A stretch of DNA of 64,000 nt from assembly GCA_007115705.1 (NCBI GenBank), contig QXEO01002102.1, positions 1,692,509 through 1,756,508 of the forward strand. The letters run 5' to 3'. Of this stretch, positions 10,564 to 20,997 are shown one piece after another. Both the position numbers and the translations under genes were made by a program. Each line of letters opens with the position of its first letter. The first letter of the stretch is position 1. The DNA comes from Dactylis glomerata (Eukaryota; Streptophyta; Magnoliopsida; Poales; Poaceae). A model generated the notes under the pieces. The model searched no databases and was not told the origin of the DNA. It saw nothing but the letters and a program-made list of their open reading frames with translations.

Positions 10564-10966
10564 ACATCTCTTTATGTAATCTCTTGCTCTGGTCATCCTT
10601 TGGTTTGGTATCTGTAATATGTAGTTGTAATGAATTTTATCTTGTGCCTTCCTTATTAATAGACCATGGGAACGAATCGTCGTTCCGAGGTATTCTTTTG
10701 ATATATTAGCGAGTTACTTTGAACCACGCCTCTTTTTGTCGGATATCAGGTTGCGAACAACCTAGTAATATATCTCAAATAATCGCAGATACCGAATCTC
10801 AATAATTTATTTATTTTATTTTCATACGACTCGAGGGTCTGAGGCCCCGAGTGGAAAGAAGAATATTCATACATATTGTCGAGTTGACCCAAAGAACCCG
10901 ACCTGTGGCCTCGTGTTCTGGGTTCAGAGGGTCATAACTCGAAAGTTTCTTGTCACCATATTTCTT
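10564..10966. other. spacer between convergent antisense gene and integrase
   Basis: This noncoding stretch holds the 3' flank of the antisense gene (AT-rich, with TAATGAATTTT and TTATTAATAG as possible polyadenylation-type signals) and the end of element B's integrase frame on the other strand. The two genes converge here. Confidence 0.5.
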
Positions 10967-12121
10967 CTATGTGTAGAACCGTCGTAGTTGCTCTGCATTC
11001 CACGGGTTGCTTTCGTCTTTCCCTGTTTTCCTGTCTTGTAGTTGATAAGCTCCTCCTGGTATTACCTCTATCACAATGTAAGGTCCCACCCATGGGGACT
11101 CTAACTTGCCATGACTGTCTTGCTTTAATCGCAAGACTAAGTCTCCCACCACGAAAGATCGTGGACGAACTCGACTACTATGGTAGTTTCATAGATTTTG
11201 CTGGTACTGAGTAGCTCTGGCGAGTGCTATGTCTCTTGCTTCGTCAAGTGCATCGACATCATCTTGAAGTGCTTCTGTGGAGGTTGTCTCATCGTAAGTC
11301 GCGATTCTTGGGGCTTCATGGGTGATCCCGACTGGAAGCACGGCTTCTATGTCGTGCACCAGAAAGAAGGGCGTTTCTTGAGTAGCCGCGTTGGGTGTAG
11401 TTCTGAGACTCCATAGCACAGAGGGCAGTTCGTCTACCCAAGCGTGTTTGGCTTTCTCGAGAGGTGCTAACAGCCTCTTTTTTATTCCGTTGCATATTAA
11501 GCCATTAGCTTTTTCAACTTGTCCATTTGTCTTTGGATGCGCTATGGATGCGAATTTCAGTTTAATTCCCATACTTTCACAGTAGCTCTTGAATTCTTTT
11601 GACGTGAAGTTTGTTCCATTGTCTGTGATGATGCTGTGTGGTACTCCGAAGCGAAAAACTATAAACTTGATGAAGTTAATTGCGGCTGTAGAATCTTGGG
11701 TTGTCACGGGGGCTCCCTCTACCCATTTAGTAAATTTATCGACTGCCACCAGCATGTAGACATGTCCCCCTGGCCAAGATTTGTGCAATTTCCCTACCAT
11801 ATCGAGACCCCATTGCGCGAAAGGCCAGGACAGTGGTATCGGTTGCAATTCTGCTGCTGGTGCATGTGGTCAAGATGCAAAACGTTGACAAGCCTCGCAT
11901 TTCCTCACTATATCTTTCGCGTCTTCAATGGCTGTTAACCAGTAAAACCCTGCGTGAAAAGCTTTGGCTGCAATGGTTCTGCTGCTAGCGTGATGTCCGC
12001 ATACTCCTGCGTGGATGTCTTTTAATATCTCTTGTCCTTCTTGAGGAGTGACGCATCGTTGCAAAAATCCTGTTATACTTTTCTTGTATAGCTTCCCTTG
12101 TAACATGACGAAAGCCCTGGA
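10967..12121 (-). pseudogene. integrase of element B
   Basis: Integrase inserts the cDNA into the genome. Visible in order are an HHCC zinc-binding region (GHHASSRTIAAKAFHAG then KCEACQRFA), the catalytic core with three acidic residues (VAVDKFTKW, IITDNGTNF, NGQVEKANG) and a C-terminal GPY-type module (SPWVGPYIVIEV) ending RRFYT-stop at 10967. In-frame TGA stops lie at 11870-11872, between zinc finger and core, and at 11189-11191, before the C-terminal module. No frameshift is seen and no chromodomain, as expected for a Tat element. Confidence 0.85.
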
Positions 12122-13288
12122 TCATCGTATTATCCTTTTTGCTTCTACTTTGTCTTCGGGTAGTGTTTTGTTGATCATGTAAGCCAAGTATTTCTGCATC
12201 CAAGTTTCTTCGATCATCATAACTTCTTTGGGTTCTGTTGTGCTTCCATTGCCAACCCCCAAGCCTGTTGCTTGGTGTTGTGCTTGCTCTTCTGTAGTTG
12301 AAGTTTTGTTGTTATTTATTGATCTTTCTATGATTTCTTCCCAAAAGACTCCTTGCGGTATGGGTAAGCATTGGGACCCGATATTTGCTAGATTGTCGGC
12401 TTCCTCGTTGCTGGCCCTACTGATGTGTGAAACTTCGCATCCATCAAATGTTCCCTCTAGATAATAGTATAAGTTTTTGTATGCTGTCATGTTGTTACTG
12501 ATGGCGTGACACCTGTTCATCACTTGTTGCACGACGAGGTTCGAATCCCCAAATATTTTTAGTCGAGTCACCCCGCATGCTTTGGCCATTCTCGTTTCGT
12601 GGAACAGAGCCTCGTATTCGGCTTCATTATTAGAAGCTTGAGGAAAGCTCATCCTTAAGACATATTTCAACTTGTCGCCTTGTGGTGATATCAGGACTAC
12701 TCCTGCTCCTGCGCCTTGGACCCTTTTTGATCCGTCGAAGTACATTGTCCATACGCTTGATAAATCCGGTGGTCCTGTGTTTTGTAGCTCTAGCCACTCT
12801 GCTATAAAATCCGGCAGAACTTGTGATTTGATCACCTTTTGATTTTCGTACGTGATGTCCAGGGGTGATAATTCGATTCCCCATAAGGAGACATGTCCTG
12901 TCGCTGAAGGGTTGTTCAATATGTTGGATAGTGGTGCTTTGTTAACCACTATAATTGAGTGCACCGCGAAATATTGTCGTAGTTTTCGTGTTGTTGTGAA
13001 TACACTGTATGTGAGTTTCTGGTAGTGCGGGTACCTCTGTTTTGTTGGCGATAGTACTTCGCTGATGAAATATACTGGCTGTTGGACTCCATGAGCTTTT
13101 CCTTCTTCACTTCTTTCGACTACTAATACTGTGCTCACCACTTGATGTGTTGATGCAATATATAGTAGTAGCGGCTCCTTTTCCTTTGGTGCGACCAGCA
13201 CCGGCGGTGTGGAAAGCACTTTTTTCAATTGTGCGAAAGCTGTATCCGCTTCTTCTGTCCACTCAAATTTGTCGTCTGATTTTTTCAT
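12122..13288 (-). pseudogene. RNase H plus second (archaeal-type) RNase H of element B
   Basis: The first part (13288 to about 12790) is a degenerate Ty3 RNase H/connection region (YFISEVLSPTKQRYPHYQKL). The second (about 12750-12400) is a distinct RNase H with its own acidic residues: MYFDGSKRVQGAGAG, NNEAEYEAL, FGDSNLVV, ADNLANIG. Two successive RNase H domains of this kind are a recognised feature of Tat-clade elements. This 388-residue stretch is open and ends at an in-frame TGA (12122-12124) in a CGA-like arginine context. Confidence 0.85.
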
Positions 13289-13333
13289 CAGTGCATAGAA
13301 AGGAAGTGCTTTTTCTCCTAACCGTGCAACGGA

Positions 13334-14158
13334 TCAACTTAGTGCCGCGACGCGCCCTACGAGCTTCTGTACATCGTGCAGCTTTGTTGGTTTCCCCATC
13401 GTTAGTATTGCTTGGATCTTCTCTAGGTTTGCTTCTATTCCCCATGCGGATACCAGGAATCCCAGAAGTTGTCCTGCGGATACCCCAAAAGAGCATTTTG
13501 TCGGGTTAAGCTTGAGCTTATACCTGTTTAAGTTGTCGAAGGTTTCTGCTAGATCACTGATTAGTGACTCTTCTTTTCTTGTGGTGATAACCACGTCATC
13601 GATGTAGACTTGAATGTTGCGTCCTATTTGACTTCCGAGGCAATTTTGCATCATCCGCTGGTAGGTTGCTCCTGCGTTTTTTAAACCGAAAGGCATGACT
13701 TTGTAGTAGAACATGCCATATGGTGTGATAAAAGCTGTTTTTTTCTCATTTTCTTTTTTCAACTTGATCTGGTTGTAGCCAGAGTATGCGTCCAGGAAGG
13801 AAAGCCTTGCACACCCTGCTGTTGAATCTATTATTTGATCAATGCGAGGTAGAGGAAAGGGATCCTTCGGACAGTGCTTGTTGAGAGACGTGTAGTCGAC
13901 ACATACTCTTTGTACGTCTGTGTTTTTCTTGGGGACAATAACTAGATTAGATACCCAAGTCGACGTTTTGATTTCTCGGATGAATCCTGCATTTTCTAGC
14001 ATGTGTAGTTCGGATGCTATTGCTTTCTTTTTGGGTTCGTCAAATCGTCTCAATGGCTGCTTGACTGGTTTTGCTTTGGGATCCATGTTTAGTGCGTGCT
14101 CGACGAGTTCCCTGGGAACTCCTGGCATGTCTGAAGGACACCAAGCGAAGATTTCCTA
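13334..14158 (-). pseudogene. reverse transcriptase of element B
   Basis: This is the RNA-dependent DNA polymerase domain. Motifs in order are VSNLVIVPKKNTDVQRVCVDY, FPLPRIDQIIDST, LSFLDAYSGYNQI, MPFGLKNAGATYQRMM and the active site VYIDDVV. The open part runs 14128 to 13334. In-frame stops lie just upstream at 14156-14158 (TAG, probable TGG) and 14192-14194 (TAG), and at the end (TGA 13334-13336). All catalytic residues are kept, so inactivation is by stops rather than loss of motifs. Confidence 0.9.
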
Positions 14159-14191
14159 GCGCTCACAGAGGAACTCGACGAGCGCGCTTTC

Positions 14192-15193
14192 CTATGCGGG
14201 GTCCAGATTTACCGCTATGGAGGTGGTCTTGTTCGGGTCCGTGGGGTGGACCTGGATTTTCTTCGAGTCTTGGGTTGCATCGAAGGCCTGATCTGGCAGG
14301 GATCGTCCAACGTCGGGTAGCACATTATGGTCAGTTTCGCCTTTCAACCTTCCATACTCTGCTATCATGCCGAAAGTTTGCACCAACCTGTTAAATTCTT
14401 TGTCACAAGTGTTAGATACATCGAAGCTACCTTGAACTGTAATTGTTCCTTTAGGTCCTGAGATTTTGAGTGTGAGATATGCATAGTGAGGTACTGCCAT
14501 GAACTTTGCAAATGCTGGGCGCCCCAGGATTGCATGATACTGTGAAGGCCAGTCCATGACTTCAAATTCCAGCTTCTCTCTACGATAATTGTTTCTATTG
14601 CCGAAGCAAACATCGAGTTCTATTTTCCCGAGAGGGTAATTTGCGCCTCCTGGTACTATTCCGTGGAAAGAACAATCTGTTGGTTTTAGACTTTCCAGTG
14701 ATATGCTCATTGCCTTCAGAGTTCTTGCGTATATTAAGTTTATGCCGCTTCCTGCGTCCATGAATACTCTCCCGACATCGTATCCCCCTATTTGCGCCTT
14801 TAACACCATCGGCGAGTGCCCCGGCCTGGGCACTTTCCTCGGGTGGTCTGCTCTGCTGAACCTGACTGGTTGATCGGACCACCACAGGTACTCTGTAGTA
14901 GCTGGTGGTGATGATATTGCTAGCTTTACTTGTCTTGATATGCTCTTCTGCTCTTTCTTGGATTTTGGCACCGGTTGGATCATTGCAGATATATATACTT
15001 TTGACTCTAGATGTTTTGCTAGACGATGTACTTGGTATCCCTGACTTATATTTTTTCCTCCCTGCCACGCTCCTTGGTTTGAGTCCATGGCATTTTGCAA
15101 CCTCAGGAAGGTTCTGCAGTCCTTTATCTGGTGGTTAGAAACTCTCTTCCCATCTAGGTGTGCATAATGGATGCGACAAGGTCCATAGAGCAT
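14192..15193 (-). pseudogene. aspartic protease region of element B
   Basis: This is the retropepsin that would process the polyprotein. It is seen as GRVFMDAGSGINLIYARTL with the DAGS active-site motif, followed by YHAILGRPAFAKFM, the conserved second strand. The open stretch is 333 residues; the N-terminal 130 residues belong to the gag-protease linker. It ends in TAG at 14192-14194. Frame continuity with gag upstream and RT downstream is preserved. Confidence 0.8.
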
Positions 15194-16945
15194 GTCCTCC
15201 GCCGACGGGCCGGAATACTTTGGTTTTTCTACTCCATGATTATCTCTTGCCTGAAACTCCCTGTTTTCATAGCCTTCCTCGTCCCTTCTTTCATATCCCG
15301 CGGCTATCTGGTTTCACCTTGCATGGCTATCTCCATTGCAGTATCTTCGCCTTTGCCTGCTTGATCTATCGACTTCTGGTGAACACCCCCTTTTATTGTT
15401 ATATGCGTCCTCTCCATCGGCAAATCTGTTGGCTACTTCCATTAACTCCAACACTGTCCTTGGCCTTGTTCTCCCAACCTCTTCTACGAGGTCCGAACGA
15501 TGCAGGCCAGCCGAAAAGGCATCTATTGCTCTCTCATCGGAGACGTCTTCTGCAGAATTTGTGATTACGCTCCAGCGTTGTATATAAGAGCGTAGGGTTT
15601 CGCCTTTCCTCTGCACGCACGACTTGATTTCTTCCAGAGACACTGGGCATTTGTATGTTGAGCGAAAATTCCTTGCGAATTGGCTTTCCAGTTCTCCCCA
15701 ACTCCCAATGGAATCATTGGGTATGGTGTTCAGCCAGGACCGTGCTGTGTCGGTGAGGTGTAACTGCAAACTTTGCATGGCCGTTGCCCTTGTTCCTCCA
15801 AGTATTTGTACTGCTTGCAGGTAGTCTGATAACCATAGCGTGGGATATTGCGACCCATCATATTTTTGTTGATCGTGTGGCAACTTGAACCCTTTGGGTA
15901 CCCGCGTTATGCAAACCCTGCGGGTAAAGCATAACGCGCCCTTCTCTTTTTCGTTGTCTTCGTAATTTTCTTCTTTCCACGCATAGTGTGCGTTGTTTAC
16001 TCTTGCTTGTGCTATTATATTCCTCGCGTCCTCCTTTCGTTTTTGACGCTACTCGTCGTCTGATGACTCACTGGTTTCATTTTGCGAGGGTTGGCGCTTG
16101 AATTCTTCCTTTCGACTCTCCTTATGATGTATCGCCTTTTTCTCTGGGAGGTTTTTCCTTAGCTTGTCTTCTACCAACCGGAGGCTTCGTATTGCTGCTT
16201 GATGCATGTGCTCCCATGGATCTCCAGGCTTTGGTTGCATGGTTAGTAGGTACGCATGTGCTGCTACCAATGCTGCTTCTGGTGTTTCTTGCACAAAGTC
16301 CTCTTCCTCATCTAATGGGCGTGTGCTTATACTTTCCATATGGCTTTCTTCTCTTGTCCATGCTGTTGTCTTCCTGCTGTGCTTCGGATCTCTGTGCCTT
16401 TCTATGCTGGATTCTGATGCATCGCTGTACTCATTCCAATATCCTCCACTTGATGTGCTGATGTTGTCTCGGTTTCTCATAAATATGTCTCTTTCCTCCC
16501 TCAACTTCTTCCTGTGCTGGTGCAGTGCGTATTGATATCCCATAAGAACTTATCTTCTTAAATCTGCGGGTACTTCAGTGCTGTGATTGATGGCTGACAT
16601 AATGATTTTCCACTCTCCGGTGGAGACATGAATTTTCTCCTTTTCCTTCTTGATGTTACTCCTTAGTTTGTCGACTTGCATGTCGATTTCTTCATTGCCT
16701 GCATGATTATTCTCTTCTGCTGCTTTAGTGATAATGACACATAACTGGTGTACGCTTCTGGAGACGCCGCTGCTTCCGGTGGCAAAATCCTTCGGACTAT
16801 CGTGTGGCTCATCCACTTTGGTTTCCACGTCGGGCTCTCCCCGAGTTTCGTTGAATTCCTCGAGTTTCTTTTGCATATTTTCTGTTGCTGCGAGACTGAC
16901 CGGCGAGTTTACCTCGCTAGAAGAGACCACAGATGATCCAGACAT
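15194..16945 (-). pseudogene. gag of element B
   Basis: The frame starts MSGSSVVSSSEVNSPV at 16945. The Retrotrans_gag-type core lies near 15840-15450: YPTLWLSDYLQAVQ, DTARSWLNTIPNDSIGSW, LESQFARNF, LEEIKSCVQRKGETLRSYIQRW. The N-terminal third is charged and probably coiled. In-frame stops are TAA 16550-16552, TAG 16049-16051 and TGA 15314-15316, with no frameshift. No CCHC knuckle was recognised. Confidence 0.8.
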
Positions 16946-17071
16946 TGTGATTGTCTTGGTTTTGCTTGCCGACGGACCCGATTTTGCCGGATCTGAAGAC
17001 GAGTTGAACCCGAAGGTCCGACATAGAAGCTCAGGCTTCCGATCGTCAACTCCATCTCTTGATTTTCGCTA
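16946..17071 (-). other. leader remnant of element B at the B/C junction
   Basis: About 125 bp of B's noncoding leader lie between the gag ATG and the change to element C at 17071/17072. No LTR or primer site is present. By chance the frame of C's gag stays open across the junction to 16909. Confidence 0.6.
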
Positions 17072-17740
17072 GTAAAAGCAATATTTAAAGAACTAGCATT
17101 GGGAGTCAAAGCAAGCTTTTGCAAGAACAAAATAACTTCAGATATATTGCAGCTATCAACATCAAAATCATTAAAAGAAGTAGAGCTATCATCTCCCACA
17201 CTCTGAAAAATTTCAGCACTCTTTTGAGAAAAAGTTTTGGCAGTTTTAGGTTTTTTAACACAAGGAGTGGGAGTTTTCTCTACACCAATCAAAGTAAGAG
17301 GATTGCTAGCATTAGGAGCAACATTATTAGAGGTAGTAATGGTACATACCTTCATATCTCTAGCCATCTCATCTTCTCTTTCCCACCTGGCATGCAATTC
17401 CGCTAACAATCTAATATTTTCATCAATTCCAACTTGAATAGCATTAGCGGTAGCAAAAACATTGTTCTCTTTCACATCATTAGGCAACACTTTTAATTTC
17501 AGAAGTTCAACATCATGAGCAAGGCTATCAACTTTAGAAGCAAGAATATCAATTTTGCCTAACTTTTCCTCAACAGACTTGTTAAAAGCAGTTTGCTTAC
17601 CGATGAAGTCCTTGAGCATTACCTCAAGCTCGGAGGGCGCGGCCCTAGGGTTGTTGTAGGAATTACCATAAGAATTACCATAACCATTACCATTGGTAGA
17701 AGGATACGGCCTATAATTGTTACTAGCAAAATTGTTCCTA
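17072..17740 (-). pseudogene. gag of element C, C-terminal part
   Basis: This part resumes the gag after the Helitron with asparagine/tyrosine-rich sequence (YPSTNGNGYGNSY), then LKDFIGKQTAFNKSVEEKLGK and VDSLAHDVELLKLKV, a predicted coiled coil. It ends after NISEVILFLQKLALTPNASSLN near 17090, where sequence of element B takes over without a stop. It corresponds to 3690-4240 of element A. The truncation removes the protease. Confidence 0.8.
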
Positions 17741-19881
17741 CTAGCTAAATGCTCGTGCGTTGCTACGATCTCTTAAAATTTTAAAATATTATAAATTTAT
17801 AATATATTATCTAGTTACAGGCCATGAACATCTCTATGTTAGTTTTTGAAATCAAGTTTGTCCCTCGCGCCTCCTCAATCAAGTGTCTCTTATAAATCGC
17901 TGTGTGCATCATCTGATGCAGAGGCGGGGGCTATGCTCCATTTCTTAAAAAAAAATCAAGTGTCTCTTATATTTTCTATTAGGATGACACTACCGCGATG
18001 TTCTTCCTTCTCTCTTTGCAAACCTCTCTCTAAGTGCCATGCTCGTTGTTATTGACCTCCCTCACCGACTTCATTATCACGCCTATCACCAAATATGCTC
18101 TACCATCTCCAAATTGTATGTTTAGGCCACTATCAACATTTATTATCACCTAATTCATAGTCACTGAACATCAAAGATTAGAAGGCGCATGTTTCGTGGA
18201 AGAAACTCTATTTTTCAGATTTGTCCATTTTTCTTTTATCCGATGGACCCTGCTAGCTATCTCATTTGGATTCATCTTTTGTTCCTCTTGTAATGTCGCA
18301 CATTCCTTCATGGAATGTTGCCAGCGCTCGTAAAACACTATAATCAGGAGATAATTTTTATCTTCTCACAAAGAACTGAACAAACCGAGCATCCATATAG
18401 AAATCAAATTAGGTACACCAATCTGTTTAACTACACTACCAAGTTGCATCCGTTGCTGAAATCTAGCTGATCAAAGAATTGTTTCGACAACTCATGGGAC
18501 AGTTTACAAAATTCAGAACTAACTGATCCATACAAACATACACCACACGATTTTATTGGCGCAGATGTCAAAGCGAGTCTCACAAGCAGATGTACGTGTA
18601 CACACATACATTACAGATTAGTCATGCTTCCATTGCGCTCCCTCTCTCCTCTCTCTCTTGTCGGAATGGTCCAGAGCAGGCCGAAATCGCTGAGTGCAAC
18701 GCATGTCCATGTCTTCGATTGCGATGTAATGTACCTGGGACGTGGCCTGTGTATACTGCTACTACTACTCCGTACTTTGTTACAGATACACATACAATTC
18801 AAATCTTGGAAAAACAGTACACCTGGCATAACACGGGTGGACGCAGCTACCATCCACACTATTCTCGCTCCTCCGCTCTGCCTCGATTCCGTTTCTCTCT
18901 CTTCGACCCCCAAGCCGCCGATTCAATCGTCCTGGGCAGTCTTTCCTCGCCGGCGCTCACCGTCTTTCGACGCTGTCCAACCTCCTAAGACCATCTCATG
19001 ACCAGGACGGCAGGAGGTGCTTCCTTTCGTCTTCCCCAGCAACGAAACGGAACTCGCCCTCACCTTGCCGATAGGAACTCCTCGGCCACATGACCGCCGC
19101 CAGAAGGCCGACCGAAACATCCTATTGCAGTGGCTCACCGCGTAGGAAATCTCTGCACAACCACGTTCTACCACCTCCGACTTTCGAGCGGCGCCGCCGG
19201 AGCACCTCTCACTGCACCCGAAGCAATTCCCGCCGGTGTCGATATCTGTAGAATAGACCTAGGCGCGCTTGGCTAGCCACCGTATTGTCCAGGGAGAGAG
19301 TGGCGCCGGAGATCTCGAGGGACAGGGGGCGCCGGCCGGCAGGTGGTTCGGGAGAGATCTGCGCGCGCTTGGTTACCCACCGGACGGTCCAGGGAGAGAG
19401 GGGCGTCAGAGAGATCGAGAGAGAGTGAGGCGCCGGTCGCCGGATGTTCGGGAGAGATCTGGAAACGGACAGAATCGCGCGTAGTTCCCTGTACGCCTCG
19501 CCCAGATTGGCGCCGGCCGAGCCCTGCGGCAGCAGCCGGTGTCACTGAGGAAGAAATAGAGGGATTTCTGCTGGAAAACCGGGACAAACCGAGGGATTTC
19601 CGTGGGACAAAATCAAGGGGATTTTAACAGGAGGAAGAAGGTGCGGGAGGTATTCGTCATCTCCGGCGCTTGAGAACGGAGGAAGGTAGGGCAGGTGGTG
19701 GGGTGATTTTCGGTAGTGCCACCGTCCTCTTGCAGCCCTCGCCGCGCATAGGCAGAGCTCGGATTGGAGCGGACGAACACAGCAGAGGAGGAGAGGGGAA
19801 AGAAATAAATCGATAGCGACGCTGTTATGATGGCAACGTACGTACCAACGTACGGTCGCTTTGCCGTTTTATTAGTAGAGA
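17741..19881 (-). mobile_element. non-autonomous Helitron, 2,141 bp
   Basis: On the minus strand it starts TCTCTACTAATAAAA (from 19881) and ends CGTAGCAACGCACG...CTAG (at 17741). Both ends agree with published grass Helitron termini (TCTMTAYTA start; CGTNRYAAHGCACG before a CTAG end), with one mismatch in the 3' motif. A short inverted repeat (TCGT/ACGA) precedes the end. It sits between A and T with no target duplication, as Helitrons do. Removing it restores CTTA|TAGG, exactly what element A has at the same place (around 3630). No RepHel helicase is encoded, so it is non-autonomous. The right half is GC-rich (18600-19800), possibly captured gene sequence, with no recognisable protein. Confidence 0.9.
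19263..19460. repeat. 100-bp tandem duplication inside the Helitron
   Basis: Two copies with a period of exactly 100 bp (19263-19360 and 19363-19460) begin GCGCGCTTGG and end GGGAGAGATCT. They differ at roughly a fifth of positions, so the duplication is old. Confidence 0.85.
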
Positions 19882-20735
19882 TAAGCATTGTTGTTAAAAT
19901 TATTGTTTCTAATGAAATTCACATCAACATGCTCTTCTTGAGCAACCAAAGAGGCCAAAGGAACATTATTAGGATCAACATGAGTCCTATCATTAGCAAG
20001 CATAGCCATAATGGTATCAATCTTATCATTCAAGGAAGAGGTTTCCTCAATAGAATTTACCTTCTTACCTTGTGGAGCTCTCTCGGTGTGCCATTCGGAA
20101 TAATTTACCATCATGTTGTCGAGTAGCTTTGTTGCGGCACCCAAGGTAAGGGACATAAAAGTGCCTCCAGCAGCAGAATCAAGTAGGTTCCTCGAAGAAA
20201 AATTCAGTCCTGCATAAAAAGTTGGGATAATCATCCAAGTAGTCAGTCCATGAGTGGGGCAATTCTTTATCATAGATTTCATTCTTTCCCAAGCTTGAGC
20301 AACATGTTCATTATCAAACTGAGTGAACTTTATAATATTGCTACGCAGAGATATAATCTTAGCAGGAGGATAGTATCTACCAATAAAAGCATCCTTACAC
20401 TTAGCCCATGAATCAATACTATTCTTAGTCAAAGACAGCAACCAATCTTTAGCTTTTCCTCTCAAAGAAAAAGGAAACAACTTGAGCTTAATAATATCAC
20501 TTTCTACATCCTTATATTTCTGCATCTCACATAACTCAACAAAATTGTTGAGATGAGCTGCAGCATCTTCAGTACTAGCACCGGAAAATTGCTCTTTCAT
20601 AACAAGGTTCAATAAAGCAGGCTTAATCTCATAAAAGTTTGCAGCAGGAGCAGGTGGTGCAATAGGAGTGCAGATAAAATCACTATTGTTTGTGCTAGTA
20701 AAGTCACACAACTTGGTGTTTTCAGGATTGGCCAT
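19882..20735 (-). pseudogene. gag of element C, N-terminal part (interrupted by Helitron)
   Basis: The frame opens MANPENTKLCDFTSTNNSDF at 20735 and stays open to the Helitron edge at 19882, about 284 codons. It contains the Retrotrans_gag core (GKAKDWLLSLTKNS, FIGRYYPPAKI, AQAWERMKSMIKNCPTHG, then FYAGLNFSSRN). It provides the start codon lost in A and shows the frame A must have had. The protein is ended by the Helitron in this copy. Confidence 0.9.
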
Positions 20736-20900
20736 TTCAGCAAAACGAAAGTAAACAAGTAAAAACAACTACCAAGGATTCTATTTTTTTTGGGTTTTTG
20801 ATATAAAATGATGCAGGTAAAATAAATAAAGTAAAGCAAAACAATAACAAAGTAAAGGATGTGCGTGCGAAAACTCCCCTCACAGAAGTCTTCTACTTCC

Positions 20901-20918
20901 TCCCCGGCAACGGCGCCA
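20901..20918 (-). other. tRNA-Asp primer site, outer copy, element C
   Basis: TCCCCGGCAACGGCGCCA (reverse complement of the family primer site) lies 79 bp from the LTR. A second copy with one mismatch lies closer to the LTR at 20969-20986. Confidence 0.85.
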
Positions 20919-20968
20919 GAAAAAGAGCTGGTGCCTAGTTGACGAGGGAGCTTCTTCTTCTTCTTCAA

Positions 20969-20986
20969 TCTCCGGCAACGGCGCCA
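20969..20986 (-). other. tRNA-Asp primer site, LTR-proximal copy, element C
   Basis: TCTCCGGCAACGGCGCCA lies 11 bp from the LTR end, the normal spacing in this family. It has one mismatch to the outer copy. A (CTT)n-like pyrimidine tract separates the two. Confidence 0.85.
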
Positions 20987-20997
20987 GAAAAACAGCT

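Larger units (their letters stand above)
8393..17071 (-). mobile_element. Tat-type Ty3 retrotransposon B, lacking 5' LTR
   Basis: On the minus strand the order is gag (16945-15194), protease (15193-14192), RT (14158-13334), RNase H plus a second archaeal-type RNase H (13288-12122), integrase (12121-10967), then an antisense gene (9988-10563 on the plus strand) and a probable 3' LTR. The second RNase H is characteristic of the Tat clade. All coding parts lie in one frame over about 6 kb with nine stops and no frameshift. The 5' LTR, primer site and part of the leader are missing, because at 17071/17072 the sequence changes directly to element C's gag on the same strand. Confidence 0.85.

Noticed and set aside
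18590..19001. Overlapping frames of 100-132 residues on both strands in the Helitron
   Set aside because: They are low-complexity serine/arginine-rich translations of GC-rich DNA with no domain or consistent start; kept only as possible captured sequence.
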